From positions 1-22,015 of the forward strand of contig URDQ01000027.1 of assembly GCA_900546675.1 (NCBI GenBank): DNA of 22,015 nucleotides, in the 5' to 3' direction. The notes below the pieces were generated by a model that was not told where the DNA came from, ran no database searches, and saw nothing but the letters and a program-made list of their open reading frames with translations. The translations under genes and the position numbers were made by a program. Of this stretch, positions 1 through 8,900 are shown piece by piece. This DNA is from an uncultured Porphyromonas sp. GTDB lineage: Bacteria > Bacteroidota > Bacteroidia > Bacteroidales > Porphyromonadaceae. Within the stretch, counting starts at the first letter, position 1. Each line of letters starts with the position of its first letter.

Positions 1-274
1 GTCTGAGCGTCCGTTGTCGAACCAGCAAGACGTCGTCTATTGCATCAACGCATTAGCGCACCGAGTTTTTAACGGAAACGGACGCACAACTATGCGTACC
101 TACATTTCGTGACTCGTCAAGTGCGTCCGTTGTGTCAAAGCGACGCGAGTAACCCTTCGTAGGGACGCTCGGTCTGAGCGTCCGTTGTCGAACCAGCAAG
201 ACGTCGTCTATTGCATCAACGCATTACCGCACCAGGGTTTTAACGGGAACGGACGCACGACTATGCGTCCCTAC
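1..274. repeat. Two direct repeat copies, 171-bp period
   Basis: Bases 1-103 and 172-274 align without gaps and differ at 7 positions by eye (56, 63, 64, 66, 76, 88, 98 of copy 1); the first 55 bases are identical. Copy 1 starts at the window edge, so it may extend further left. Each copy opens with GCGTCCGTT and carries its reverse complement AACGGACGC about 60 bases later (7-15 with 77-85; 178-186 with 248-256). A third GCGTCCGTT is at 123-131. Short hairpins are nested inside: GGACGCTC/GAGCGTCC at 163-183 and GGACGCA/TGCGTCC at 251-270. There is no coding potential. It resembles the GGGACGCAC-type intergenic palindromes I recall from Bacteroidales genomes. Confidence 0.85.
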
Positions 275-554
275 CCCAAATTTCACGGGAGAGAACGTGT
301 AATGGTTGCTGGTTGCGGGCTGTGACGTTTGAGTTATGGACTGTGTGTCCTACAGATTACCTTTGCATTGTCTATCTACGTTAGGAGACTACAAAGTAAC
401 GACAAGCATTTCGACCAAAAGTGCCATACAAATCGGAATCCGCCCCACTCGCCGAAGAACTACCTTTGACACTCAATCAGTTACGACTCTCGCCTTCTCT
501 AGTTTCGCAACAAAACGTCCCGAAACTCATTTTTGCCGTGAAACTTGGGCTAGC
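275..554. other. Gene-free stretch downstream of recO
   Basis: No convincing gene is seen here. Open frames on the plus strand from about 336 run into recO antisense and look like noise. The only structure noted is a 7-bp inverted repeat, AGTTTCG at 501-507 and CGAAACT at 521-527, followed on the plus strand by CATTTTT. It could be a weak terminator for a plus-strand transcript or a remnant of a repeat element. No clear recO terminator was found. Confidence 0.5.
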
Positions 555-1286
555 TCAGGGGAGCGGCGTGATGTGCTTGATGCGGAAGGAGGGCGAGTGC
601 AGCTCGGTGAAGTGGAGCAGCAGCCTGCGCAGGGTCTCGTACTCTGCAGGCGAGAAACTATTCGGAGCAAAGTGCTCTAGGTCGTATCGCAGGAGCCTCG
701 GTAAGGCACTCTGTAGCTCTGGCGTGAGTGGCACGGAGTAGTCGGTTTGGAGCGGTAGTATCGTCCACTGCTCGAGGTCTAGCCAGTGTGTCCTATAGCT
801 TTCTGAGTCTAGGCTTCGTATCTCTAGCCCCTCAGGGAGGTACCCTTTGGTACGTAGTATGGAGGTTAGCAGAGCTAGGTCGAAGCCTTGTAGCTCCTCA
901 AGGCTCTCTATGCTGTCTAGCTGGTCTAAGGCTTGCACTACTATGTTATATAGACGCAGGTCCTCAGGCTCCTGTGCGAGCAGCTCTCTGAGGAGCTGAG
1001 CGAGATAGAGGAAGTAACCGCTAGCGGCGGGTCGCTGAGCTAAGGGGAGCGCACCACGGACGAGCTGTACCTGACGAATGAGCTTGACGGGCTGACTGGC
1101 GGGCGAGGGGGTCGTAATCTGCAGACTTCGTAGCGGTTGGAAGAGGTTGCTCGTTGCTCGGCTCCGACCACCGATGGGCACGGAGAAGGCTGTAGCCCCC
1201 CACAGATCAGTGTAGAGCGTAGCTATGAGTGAGCGGTCTGAGTACGGGATGACACGCAGCACCACCCCCTCGACGGTGGTGATCAT
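555..1286 (-). CDS. recO: DNA repair protein RecO
   Basis: A 243-residue protein of RecO type. RecO binds single-stranded DNA and works with RecR to load RecA onto SSB-coated gaps in the RecF pathway. The N-terminal 75 or so residues fit the RecO OB-fold, opening with a TTVEGVVLRVIPYSDRS stretch and an SVPIGGRSR segment. The rest is the helical C-terminal domain. Length is normal for Bacteroidetes RecO. The protein contains no cysteine, so the zinc-finger cysteines of Deinococcus-type RecO are absent. The ATG overlaps the stop of the upstream phosphatase gene as ATGA (1283-1286), indicating translational coupling. The call rests on the N-terminal pattern and length. Confidence 0.88.
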   Translation of the reverse strand: MITTVEGVVLRVIPYSDRSLIATLYTDLWGATAFSVPIGGRSRATSNLFQPLRSLQITTPSPASQPVKLIRQVQLVRGALPLAQRPAASGYFLYLAQLLRELLAQEPEDLRLYNIVVQALDQLDSIESLEELQGFDLALLTSILRTKGYLPEGLEIRSLDSESYRTHWLDLEQWTILPLQTDYSVPLTPELQSALPRLLRYDLEHFAPNSFSPAEYETLRRLLLHFTELHSPSFRIKHITPLP

Positions 1287-2011
1287 AGGCGTGTAGCGGT
1301 ACTCGGTGTGAGCAGGGGCAGTAGCTCCCGTAGATCTCTGATCTCAAGCACGGAGTGGCTCTGCTGGTCATATTCGGGCATCGGCACTTGCCATAGATTG
1401 TACCAGATGGAGTCGATGCCACTGTTGAAGGCACAAATGATGTCGCTCGGCCAACTGTCCCCAATGACCAATGCTTCCTGACGGCTACAGCCTACTGCCT
1501 TCAAGGCGTAGTCAAAGAACTCAGGCGCAGGCTTAGGCACACCGACATGGTCGACGAGTATCACTTTGTCAATGTAGGGTGCCAAGCCCGAGCCGTTGAT
1601 CTTGCCATACTGCGTCTCTTCAAATCCATTACTCACGATACAGATGGTGTAGTCTCTATGTAGCTCTGCGAGTACCTCAAGGGCATACGGTATAAGACCT
1701 GTCTGCTGCTGCACGTACTGCATAAACCTTTGGTTGAGCAGCTTGACCTGCTGGTCGCTCCACGAGACTTGTCCCCGTAGAGGATAGCGCAGACGATCTA
1801 GAAGTAGCTGCTCCTTGCTGATATACCCCTTGCGGTAGTCGTCCCAGAGCTGCTCCTGATGAGGGAAGTAGACGGCAAAGTAGTCCTCAAAGGTGGCGTA
1901 GTAGGAGCCCCACCCCTCCTCATCGTAGAGTCTGTGCAGGCTAGCTTTATTATTGTCAAAGGTAGCCCAAAGTGTATCATCGAGGTCGAAGAGTAGTGCT
2001 TTGTACTTCAT
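1283..2011 (-). CDS. HAD hydrolase, YjjG/YfnB nucleotidase family
   Basis: A 242-residue haloacid-dehalogenase-superfamily hydrolase. Motif I is DLDDT with nucleophile Asp9 and acid/base Asp11, motif II is Ser127-Asn128, motif III is Lys160 in the KPAPEFF segment, and motif IV is GDSWPSD with Asp185 and Asp190. The helical cap between motifs I and II has the LHRLY, LWDDYRKG and DRLRYPL pattern of YjjG-like 5'-nucleotidases, which in E. coli dephosphorylate non-canonical pyrimidine nucleotides. Substrate assignment is inference from family. It overlaps recO by 4 bases. Its upstream region holds a strong terminator. A poor promoter match is possible (TTTG overlapping the right arm of that terminator, then TTTG 23 bases later). 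Confidence 0.85.
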   Translation of the reverse strand: MKYKALLFDLDDTLWATFDNNKASLHRLYDEEGWGSYYATFEDYFAVYFPHQEQLWDDYRKGYISKEQLLLDRLRYPLRGQVSWSDQQVKLLNQRFMQYVQQQTGLIPYALEVLAELHRDYTICIVSNGFEETQYGKINGSGLAPYIDKVILVDHVGVPKPAPEFFDYALKAVGCSRQEALVIGDSWPSDIICAFNSGIDSIWYNLWQVPMPEYDQQSHSVLEIRDLRELLPLLTPSTATRL

Positions 2012-2050
2012 AAGTTTGCTCGCAAAGAAGATAAGAGTCTCATAAACTTC

Positions 2051-2082
2051 AAAGGGGAGGTGTCTCGAGGCACCTCCCCTTT
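2051..2082 (-). terminator. Intrinsic terminator after the lipoprotein gene
   Basis: A perfect 12-bp stem (AAAGGGGAGGTG at 2051-2062, CACCTCCCCTTT at 2071-2082) encloses an 8-base loop. It lies 30 bases past the stop of the 2112-2963 gene. The stem is very strong, but the T tract is only three on the minus strand and four on the plus strand. It also separates the lipoprotein gene from the HAD phosphatase gene. Confidence 0.8.
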
Positions 2083-2111
2083 TGCATTAATGTAATGTGT
2101 CAGGAGACTGA

Positions 2112-2963
2112 TTAGTAGATCTGTATGACAAGTATCTTAGAGAGGCTCCAGAACTCTTTAGGATTAGTGATCTCTAGGGTTAGCATCTTGTCCTCTCCCT
2201 TGACCAGCTTGTAGCTAGACCGAGGGTGCTTCGTCTTGAGCTCTGCTCTCTTTTCATAGAGCGGTATCGAAGTAACCTTGCGTAGATCAATCTGCGTGAA
2301 GTAGTCTGACTGATAGCCCTCTGTGACAACCTCACCATTGCGGATGATGTTCATATCCTTAAGGTCGCGAGAGGTACCAATACAATAGCGTACGGTGTTG
2401 AGGGCAGCGTCCTGACGCTCTAGCTCAGCTTGCTGGGCTGCAGAGGTCTTGCTTAGATTCTCCACATTGCTGTGCAGGTCTGTGACCATAGAGTCGAGGA
2501 CACCGATAGCGTAGTTCTTGCGCTTGAGCTCCTCGGTGAGATCTAGGATCTCAGCATTCTTAGCGTTGAGCTGCTCTTGTAGCGTGCCGATGGTGCGCTG
2601 TAGGGAGCTGTTTTTGTTTCCAGACTGAGCGAGCTTCTTGTTGAGGAGGTCGATGGTCTGACGGTTAGACTCCAGCTTCTCATTGATCAAGCGTAGATTG
2701 TCCTCGATCTTAGCACGCTGAGATTGGGGTACCTCGCTATTGCCATCTAGCGTGATCATACCTTCTAGCTGCTGTATCTGAGCGAAGTTTTGGATCACAA
2801 GATTGATTAGTGAGTCCTGCTCAGCAACCTGCGTGCGGAGAGTTTGCAACTCGGTGAGCTCCTTCTGTCGCTCTTCCTCTTGCTTACTGTTTTTACCGCA
2901 AGCGGTGAGCATCAGTAGTGCTACTACCAATGCTGATAAAGTGAGAGATAGTGACTGTTTCAT
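2112..2963 (-). CDS. Coiled-coil lipoprotein of unknown function
   Basis: A 283-residue predicted lipoprotein. The signal peptide (about residues 1-21) ends in the lipobox LTAC, with Cys22 as the lipidation site, so export and membrane anchoring are likely. Residues about 28-190 are rich in Glu, Gln, Leu and Lys in heptad-like order, with repeated LQTLRTQ, IEDNLRLINEKL and LNAKNAEILDLTEELK stretches, indicating a long coiled coil. The C-terminal 90 residues form a compact mixed region ending in SLSKILVIQIY. From memory, Bacteroidales relatives share this plan and some are labelled Cbp1-type collagen-binding; I cannot confirm that. The ATG overlaps the rsmI stop (ATGA, 2960-2963), so the two are co-translated. 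No function is assigned. Confidence 0.85.
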   Translation of the reverse strand: MKQSLSLTLSALVVALLMLTACGKNSKQEEERQKELTELQTLRTQVAEQDSLINLVIQNFAQIQQLEGMITLDGNSEVPQSQRAKIEDNLRLINEKLESNRQTIDLLNKKLAQSGNKNSSLQRTIGTLQEQLNAKNAEILDLTEELKRKNYAIGVLDSMVTDLHSNVENLSKTSAAQQAELERQDAALNTVRYCIGTSRDLKDMNIIRNGEVVTEGYQSDYFTQIDLRKVTSIPLYEKRAELKTKHPRSSYKLVKGEDKMLTLEITNPKEFWSLSKILVIQIY

Positions 2964-3691
2964 AATTGTATAGTTGTATCTTCTGTTATGTGTCTATTGT
3001 TGTTTTTAGAGGTCTTGATGGGCGTGGCGCCAGCTACAACGATGACAAACTCCCCGCGAGGAGCGGTCTCTGCAAAGTGGTCGCTCAGCTCTTGTAGCGT
3101 ACCTCGCCGCACCTCTTCATATAGCTTAGATAGCTCACGGCAAGTGGCTGCCTGCCGCTCTGCGCCGAAGTATGTAATCAAGTCTGAGAGCGTGCGACAG
3201 ACTCGGTATGGCGACTCATAGATGATGATGGTGCGTGTCTCGGCGGCTAGTGCCGTGAGGAGTGTCTGCCGCCCCTTCTTGACGGGGAGAAAGCCCTCAT
3301 AGCAAAAGCGTGTCGTGTCCAGTCCACTAGCAACTAGAGCTGGTACGAAAGCGGTGGCTCCTGGCAGACAGGTGACTGTCACACCTGCATCGATACAGGC
3401 TCGTATGAGCATAGCGCCTGGATCATTGATGCCTGGCGTACCGGCATCGCTGATGAGCGCTACGGAGGTACCCTCGGCAATGCGCTGAGCTAGTCGCTCG
3501 GAGGTCTTGTATTCGTTGAACTTATGGTGGCTCTCCATAGGCTTCGCTATCTCGTAGTGCCGTAGCAATACGGAGGAGGTACGTGTGTCCTCAGCAAGGA
3601 TCAGATCAGCCTCACGTAGAGCTTCTAATCCACGTAGGGTGATGTCTCCTAGATTACCTATAGGGGTCGGTACGACCGTTAGTTGAGCCAT
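2960..3691 (-). CDS. rsmI: 16S rRNA (cytidine-1402 2'-O)-methyltransferase RsmI
   Basis: A 243-residue tetrapyrrole-methylase-fold enzyme that 2'-O-methylates C1402 in the 16S rRNA decoding centre using S-adenosylmethionine. Diagnostic RsmI segments are VPTPIGNLGDITLRGLE near the N-terminus, LAEDTRTSS, ALISDAGTPGINDPG, CLPGATAFVPALVASGL, YEGFLPVKKGRQ and ESPYRV. It is shorter than the 286-residue E. coli protein because the C-terminal extension is missing, as is common in this phylum. The ATG at 3691 is chosen over an in-frame TTG at 3739, because that TTG lies inside a probable -7 element and would add 16 residues ahead of the conserved start. It overlaps the downstream lipoprotein gene by 4 bases. 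Confidence 0.94.
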   Translation of the reverse strand: MAQLTVVPTPIGNLGDITLRGLEALREADLILAEDTRTSSVLLRHYEIAKPMESHHKFNEYKTSERLAQRIAEGTSVALISDAGTPGINDPGAMLIRACIDAGVTVTCLPGATAFVPALVASGLDTTRFCYEGFLPVKKGRQTLLTALAAETRTIIIYESPYRVCRTLSDLITYFGAERQAATCRELSKLYEEVRRGTLQELSDHFAETAPRGEFVIVVAGATPIKTSKNNNRHITEDTTIQL

Positions 3692-3706
3692 TGTAGTTAT
3701 ACTGCG

Positions 3707-3724
3707 TTCTTGACTAGTCAAGAA
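3707..3724. promoter_or_regulatory. 18-bp perfect palindrome in the rsmI leader
   Basis: TTCTTGACTAGTCAAGAA is perfectly self-complementary. It sits 15 bases upstream of the rsmI ATG and just downstream of a TAAGTTTG -7-like box. It could be an operator for a dimeric regulator or an mRNA hairpin with a very small loop. No regulator is recognised. Confidence 0.55.
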
Positions 3725-3736
3725 ACAATTACGATG

Positions 3737-3744
3737 CAAACTTA
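3737..3744 (-). promoter_or_regulatory. Possible -7 element for rsmI
   Basis: On the minus strand this reads TAAGTTTG, an exact match to the Bacteroidetes -7 consensus TAnnTTTG, 45 bases upstream of the rsmI ATG. The expected TTTG about 20 bases further upstream is not present (AATG or ATGC instead), so the promoter is incomplete by consensus. Confidence 0.45.
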
Positions 3745-3828
3745 CGAAAAACTCGTGGAATCTAGCATTATCGCTTCGATCTAAACGAGGAAATATGTTG
3801 TCTACAAAGCTTTTACGATCGTACGTAC

Positions 3829-4443
3829 TTATTCGAAAGTTTGCTCTTCCTGCAGTGTAACTCCGTAGATCTCCCCTGCCGCTGCGATAAACGAGGGCAT
3901 ATCGCCTTGTCGTAGCTGTACCGTGAGATGGTACTGAGAGGTGTAGTCCTGAGCGACGATCTCGGCGCCATAGTTCTTGACCAGGAGCATCACAGGTCCC
4001 ATCAGATCCATCTGGAAGCTGAGCGTGACACGACTATATAGGATGACCTCTCTGACCGTTGCCTTGTCTAGGACTAGCTCGGTCGTGGAGCGGTAAGCAT
4101 CGATCAGTCCAATGGTACCGAGCTTGACCCCTCCGAAGTAACGGACCACTGCCACAACCACGTTGGTTAAGTCACGAGAGATCAAGCGCCCTAGGATCGG
4201 CTTGCCCGCAGTACCTGAGGGCTCTCCGTCATCATTGGAGCGTGTCTCGTACTCCTCAGCTCCATAGATCGAGTAAGCCCAACAGACGTGTGTCGCACTG
4301 TAATGCTCTTTGCGAAGCTCCGAGATGCGTTCCAGAGCTTCCTCAGCACTAGCGACGGGATAGCAGTAACCGATGAAGCGGCTCCGCTGAATGTTTTGCT
4401 CGTCAATGACTGGCGACTGAATGGTGTGGTAAAAGTCTTTCAT
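3829..4443 (-). CDS. YigZ/IMPACT (UPF0029) family protein
   Basis: A 204-residue protein of the YigZ family, related to the N-terminal domain of yeast/mammalian IMPACT. Its biochemical role in bacteria is not settled; translation or proline-dipeptidase related roles have been proposed for relatives. The signature NDDGEPSGTAGKPIL occupies residues about 70-84, and VVRYFGGVKLGTIGLIDAY about 99-117. The C-terminal domain (about 135-200) fits the ferredoxin-like DUF1949 half. Length matches the family. It starts 18 bases after the T9SS cargo gene, so it is probably the last gene of the LysM-led unit. No terminator was found in the 137-base gap to rsmI. Confidence 0.9.
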   Translation of the reverse strand: MKDFYHTIQSPVIDEQNIQRSRFIGYCYPVASAEEALERISELRKEHYSATHVCWAYSIYGAEEYETRSNDDGEPSGTAGKPILGRLISRDLTNVVVAVVRYFGGVKLGTIGLIDAYRSTTELVLDKATVREVILYSRVTLSFQMDLMGPVMLLVKNYGAEIVAQDYTSQYHLTVQLRQGDMPSFIAAAGEIYGVTLQEEQTFE

Positions 4444-4461
4444 CGGTAAGGCTTCCTCAGA

Positions 4462-5859
4462 TTAGTTGAAGTTGGGCTGCTGCGAGTAGTCGCTCTCTAG
4501 GATATTGACATCTCCACTCTTGTGGTACTGCACGCCATCGGCACCCTCAGCGGTGATAACGTAGTAATAGACCCCACTCGGCACGGGCTTGCCACGATAA
4601 GTGCCGTCCCAGCCACCATCGGGATCACTCCAGCTATAGATCAGTCCACCCCAAGAGTCGTAGATGCGTCCTTCGAAAGAGATAAGCGACTGATGCACCA
4701 CCTGAAAGAGATCATTGACTCCTGGACTGCTAAAGGGCGTAAAGACGTTTGGCACCTCGAGCCTAGAGCTTTGCACCGTTACCACCACAGGCTGAGAGGT
4801 GGCTGTGCAACTGGCCGTACGGTCGCTCACTGTGCCGTAGAGCGTGTAAGTACCCATCTTGTCGAAGGTGTACTGAGCTTGTCGTCCGTTGAACTGCATC
4901 ACCACGGGCGCTTCCTCTGAGGGGGCAGCTCCCTCGACAATTACTATCTGGTAAATGACCGCTGCAGGCTCATTAGCGACCAAATCAATCTCCACTGTGG
5001 CGGGAGCCGAGAGACTGGATGGGAGTTGACTGGCATTGCTTGCGGTCGAGTCTGCTGCCTGCGACTGACCTGCGCTAAGTAGCCGATAGCGAGCGTGTAG
5101 CTCGACACGACGAGCCTGTAGCACGGGACTCTCTATGGGCAAGCCGTACTGCTCTGCCACACCTTCGGTAAAGCGGTCCCCGATGATCGCAAAAGAGGTG
5201 TCTGTGAGCGGAGCGATCAGATGCCACACCCCACCATTGGTCTCGGGGAGCTGCTCTTCCTTTTGCTCTGCGGTGAAGGCGTGAGCCTCCTCCTGGTATA
5301 CTAAGTCTTGGTAGCGCACTACTAAGCCACGATCCGCCTGCATCGTAGCACCTTGTAGCGTGTGATAGGATATGGGAGCAAGCGGACGAGAGAGGCCGAG
5401 CATCACCTGCTGGCAAGGCTCCGCAGCATCGTAGTCCGCAGTCAGAGCAAGATCACTCAGAGAGACACGGCTGTAGTCAAAGACCCAGTAGTAGACCCGT
5501 GTCATCATGATCTGACTAGGCTGAGCGGTGAAGTAGCCGCACTCCAGTTGCGCATTTGGCACGGTGACAGTCGTACCCGCATACTGCGCTGTAGCGACGG
5601 GCTGCGCCTCCTGTATCGAGGTGGTGTAGCTGTAAAGCTGCTCTCCCGTAGCTATGGGGAAAGTCAAGGTAACCGCTCCACTCCCCTCTCCACCAGTGGG
5701 ATGATAAGCCAAGAGCTGTACCTGCTGCCCTGTGGGTGTATAGGGCTGGCTGAGCTTGCCTGGACTAGCTGATGGAGTAGCTGAGACGCTTTGTGCCGAG
5801 AGTATCACGGCAGAGCTGACGAGTATGAGGAGTGATAGGATCAAGCTTCTAGTCTTCAT
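4462..5859 (-). CDS. Secreted protein with gliding-motility/T9SS type-B C-terminal domain
   Basis: A 465-residue exported protein. The N-terminus MKTRSLILSLLILVSSAV...LSAQ is a signal peptide for Sec export. The central part (about 25-310) is not recognised. Residues about 315-365 look like a beta-sandwich of PKD type (TYTLYGTVSD). The last 97 residues form the gliding-motility-associated C-terminal domain (VPNVFTPFSSPGVNDLF, IYDSWGGLIYSW, DGGWDGTYRGKPVPSGVYYYVI), which acts as a type-B sorting signal for the type IX secretion system. The product is therefore expected outside the outer membrane, on the surface or released. The ATG at 5859 is preferred; an in-frame extension of 14 residues to 5901 would bury the signal peptide. 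It begins 43 bases after the nuclease gene. Confidence 0.88.
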   Translation of the reverse strand: MKTRSLILSLLILVSSAVILSAQSVSATPSASPGKLSQPYTPTGQQVQLLAYHPTGGEGSGAVTLTFPIATGEQLYSYTTSIQEAQPVATAQYAGTTVTVPNAQLECGYFTAQPSQIMMTRVYYWVFDYSRVSLSDLALTADYDAAEPCQQVMLGLSRPLAPISYHTLQGATMQADRGLVVRYQDLVYQEEAHAFTAEQKEEQLPETNGGVWHLIAPLTDTSFAIIGDRFTEGVAEQYGLPIESPVLQARRVELHARYRLLSAGQSQAADSTASNASQLPSSLSAPATVEIDLVANEPAAVIYQIVIVEGAAPSEEAPVVMQFNGRQAQYTFDKMGTYTLYGTVSDRTASCTATSQPVVVTVQSSRLEVPNVFTPFSSPGVNDLFQVVHQSLISFEGRIYDSWGGLIYSWSDPDGGWDGTYRGKPVPSGVYYYVITAEGADGVQYHKSGDVNILESDYSQQPNFN

Positions 5860-5902
5860 ATGTCGTGCTACTATTATATATGTGGTGTCTCCAGAGGTCA
5901 AG

Positions 5903-8900
5903 CTACTTGCGTCCGCAGATTGTCTTGTAGTCGCACCCCTCGCAAATCTCCTGTACAGGGGTTTGGAAGAACTCCTTCTCAGGGTTTACTAGCTGGTCCA
6001 AGTATTCTAATACGATCCCTCTGATTACGTCTAGATCTTTGGGGACATCAAAGTATATCGCCCCTTCACTAGCTGATACAGCGGGAGCCAGCGAATAGAG
6101 CGTGGTCTGCACCTCCTGGAGTCCAGCCTTTGCCTGCTGAGCATAGAGCAAGGCGTAGAGATAAGACTGTAGCATGTAGCCACCTAGCTTATAGTTGCTT
6201 TTCTGAAAGCGCCAGCTTTTTAGCGTATCGGAGTCTAGCTCTGTTAGCTTCTTAGCCTTCTTAATCGTCCCAGTCTTATAGTCTACGATGCGACAGACAC
6301 CGCCACAGACTTTGTCTACTCGGTCGGGCTGACCAGTCATGTGTATGGTATGCGTGTCCCACTGGAAGACGTTCTTTATCTTCGTCTCACTAGCCAGCAG
6401 TTGGAGCGTGCCACTGTCCCCGAGCAAGAGGCGGTCTATCTCTAGAGCCTTGTAGATGTATCGCTCCAGGTCTGTCAGGAGGATCTCATCGGGGGTACTC
6501 TTGTCAGAGACAATCTCTTTATAGATATCTGTCAGCGTCTGGCGAGAGACCTTGTGCTCGAGCTGATCCCGAGTGATGACGTCCCCTGCCTTCTGTACCA
6601 GTCCTTTGTAAAACCGCTCTAGATACTCATGCACCATCGAGCCAAGCTCTATCTGTGTCACCACTCCTGGCTCGGGCTGAGGCTCGCCGACACCCTTTAT
6701 CTTCTTAAGGTAAAACTGGTAAGGGCACTTGTAGTAAGTGATCAGGTCAGATGGAGAGAATGTCCTCTCACCCGAAGTTAACTGCTCTAGGTAGTGACGC
6801 ACCTCCTCGTCTTGGCCTGTAATCTGGGGTACCGTCTCGTCTCTCGCCTCCAGTGGGTCAGCATAAGCAGACTCATAGAGCGGTAAGCCTGTCAGATAGC
6901 GTATCTGATCCACATAGCGCGAAGGCTCCATCGAGGAGATGCTCTTAGGACGAGTATCTTGAAGTAGATAAACTTCCTTAGCTCCCTGTATGAGGCGATA
7001 GAAGTGGTACGCATTGGTATCGTCTTCCGTACGGTAAGTGGTCATATGAGCAGCTCGTCGCAATAGGTCGGGGATGAGCGTCGTCGTATGGCTCGACTTA
7101 GGGAGATCGCCCTCCTGCACATTGAGCATGATCACATAATCAAATGTGAGCGTACGGGTCTCCAAAAAGCCCATCACCTGCAAGCCCTCTAGCGGAGCAC
7201 CCTCGAAGGGGATACTCCCCACAGCTATCAGCTGCTCCAAGAGATAGGCGACATGCTGCGGAGTGTCTAGCAGATGACGATTGCCAGCGCTCGAAGTTAG
7301 CAGGTTAGTGATCTGTGTGATATGGCGGACGATCTGGTCGAGTGCTTCCGAGAGGATTACTTGATCTATTGGCTCGTCAGAGGCTTCGTCCGCATCTTGC
7401 TCTAGCGCTGAGGAGGTTCCTTTGAGCAACTCTAGCAGTTGACCTACACGACCGAGTAGCTCTTTACCAGTAAAGCTAGGTGTGAGTATCTCTAGGAGAG
7501 GTTGTCGTATCGCCTCATCAGCATCCTTCGTAAGCTCCTCGATGATTTTGCGAAGCTCCGATGCTTTGATAGCGTAGTGGTGCAGAGCTATCTGCTCCAT
7601 CAGAGCAGTCGTCAGCTCGCCAAAGAGCTTGCGCGTCAAGGGCGCTGCTAGCCAAAGCTGCAAGCGTGAGCAGGTGAGCTTGACACGAGCTAGCTCTCTA
7701 TCCGAGGGACTAACGAGCCCGAAGATGTTTAGGTACCTACGTATCCAGGTCGCCACGGAGGTGTACTGGAGCGGGTAACCCATAGTCACGTTGAGCGACG
7801 TGCAGGTCGGTTGCTTGAGCAACTTCATCAGGGGGATGAGCGTCTTCTCATCGTTGAGGACGATCGCTATGCGTAGCTCCTCGAGCGCCTTAGGATCGCG
7901 CTCGATAATCTCATCGATGAGACTATTGACCACTTGTGGCTGGAGAATGGTCGAGTTGAGCGAGAGGAGATGTATCTCTGGCGAATGCACACAGTCCACT
8001 CCTCCGTCTATGACCTCGCCCCCGAGATGATTGACGTTTTGCTTGATCGTACGGTAGAGATAATCTGTAAATTCATCCGGAGTGGCTAGCTCGTCTGGAG
8101 TGGCTGGAGCGGCTGGAGCGGCTAGCGAGACCTTCTGCCAGTAGAGCTGCACCTTGAGCGCATCTGCATCGCCTGTCTGTAGCTTCTTGATAATCTTCTG
8201 CTCCGCTGGCGTCAGGTTGTATAGCCCCACGAAGGAGACCAAGCTAATCTTCGAGCCACTATGACGACGTAGCTCTTTGAGTAGATCATCGTCCGTAAAG
8301 CCTCGCTCCGCAACGAGCCTATAAGCGGCAGCTCGGTACGCCACCCCGAGTTCGGTCAAACGTGCATTAAATCGCTTATAAATCTCTCTCCAGACGACGG
8401 AGAAGTGAAGATACGCCTCGCCTTGCGGTCTTTCGAAAAAGTCTTTAGGCAGTGTGGTCCAAAACTTGCGAATTGCTTCGCACTCCTCTTTTTTCAAGAA
8501 GGAGTAGTCATCAAAAGCATCCAGCTCCTCGAGATTTCCCAAGAGCATCTCCACATTTGCCAAAGCTAGATCCATATCTTGGAAGTCTCGCAACATGCGC
8601 TCCGTCTGACTCAGGCGGAGCATCTGGTCTGTCTCCGCCTTCGCCTCGCCTTGCTCCGCCAGATAAGCTGCGTAGACCTCATAGAGTATCGATATGAGTG
8701 CTGTGTTGTCTAGGATGACCCGCCCACTCATCTCTGTAATCCACTCGTCGATGGTGACGATGCGAGGCAGGATTGTGGCAGCATCGGTCAGTTGCGCAAT
8801 GAGCTCACGCTGTAAGAATGTGCCAGCACGCTTCGTCGGCACCACCACCAGCTGCTCTCTCAGCGGGGTGTCACTACTGAGCAGTCGCCTGACGACCTGC

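Noticed and set aside
336..741. Plus-strand open frames upstream of and across the recO 3' end
   Set aside because: Most of their length is antisense to recO, the encoded sequences show no family character, and there is no promoter or ribosome-binding site.
3692..3739. Longer rsmI form starting at TTG 3739
   Set aside because: The codon lies within the TAAGTTTG -7 box, upstream of any transcript start from it, and the added residues precede the conserved N-terminus.
5860..5901. Start of the T9SS cargo protein at 5901
   Set aside because: It would add 14 residues ahead of the signal peptide; the ATG at 5859 gives a standard export signal.
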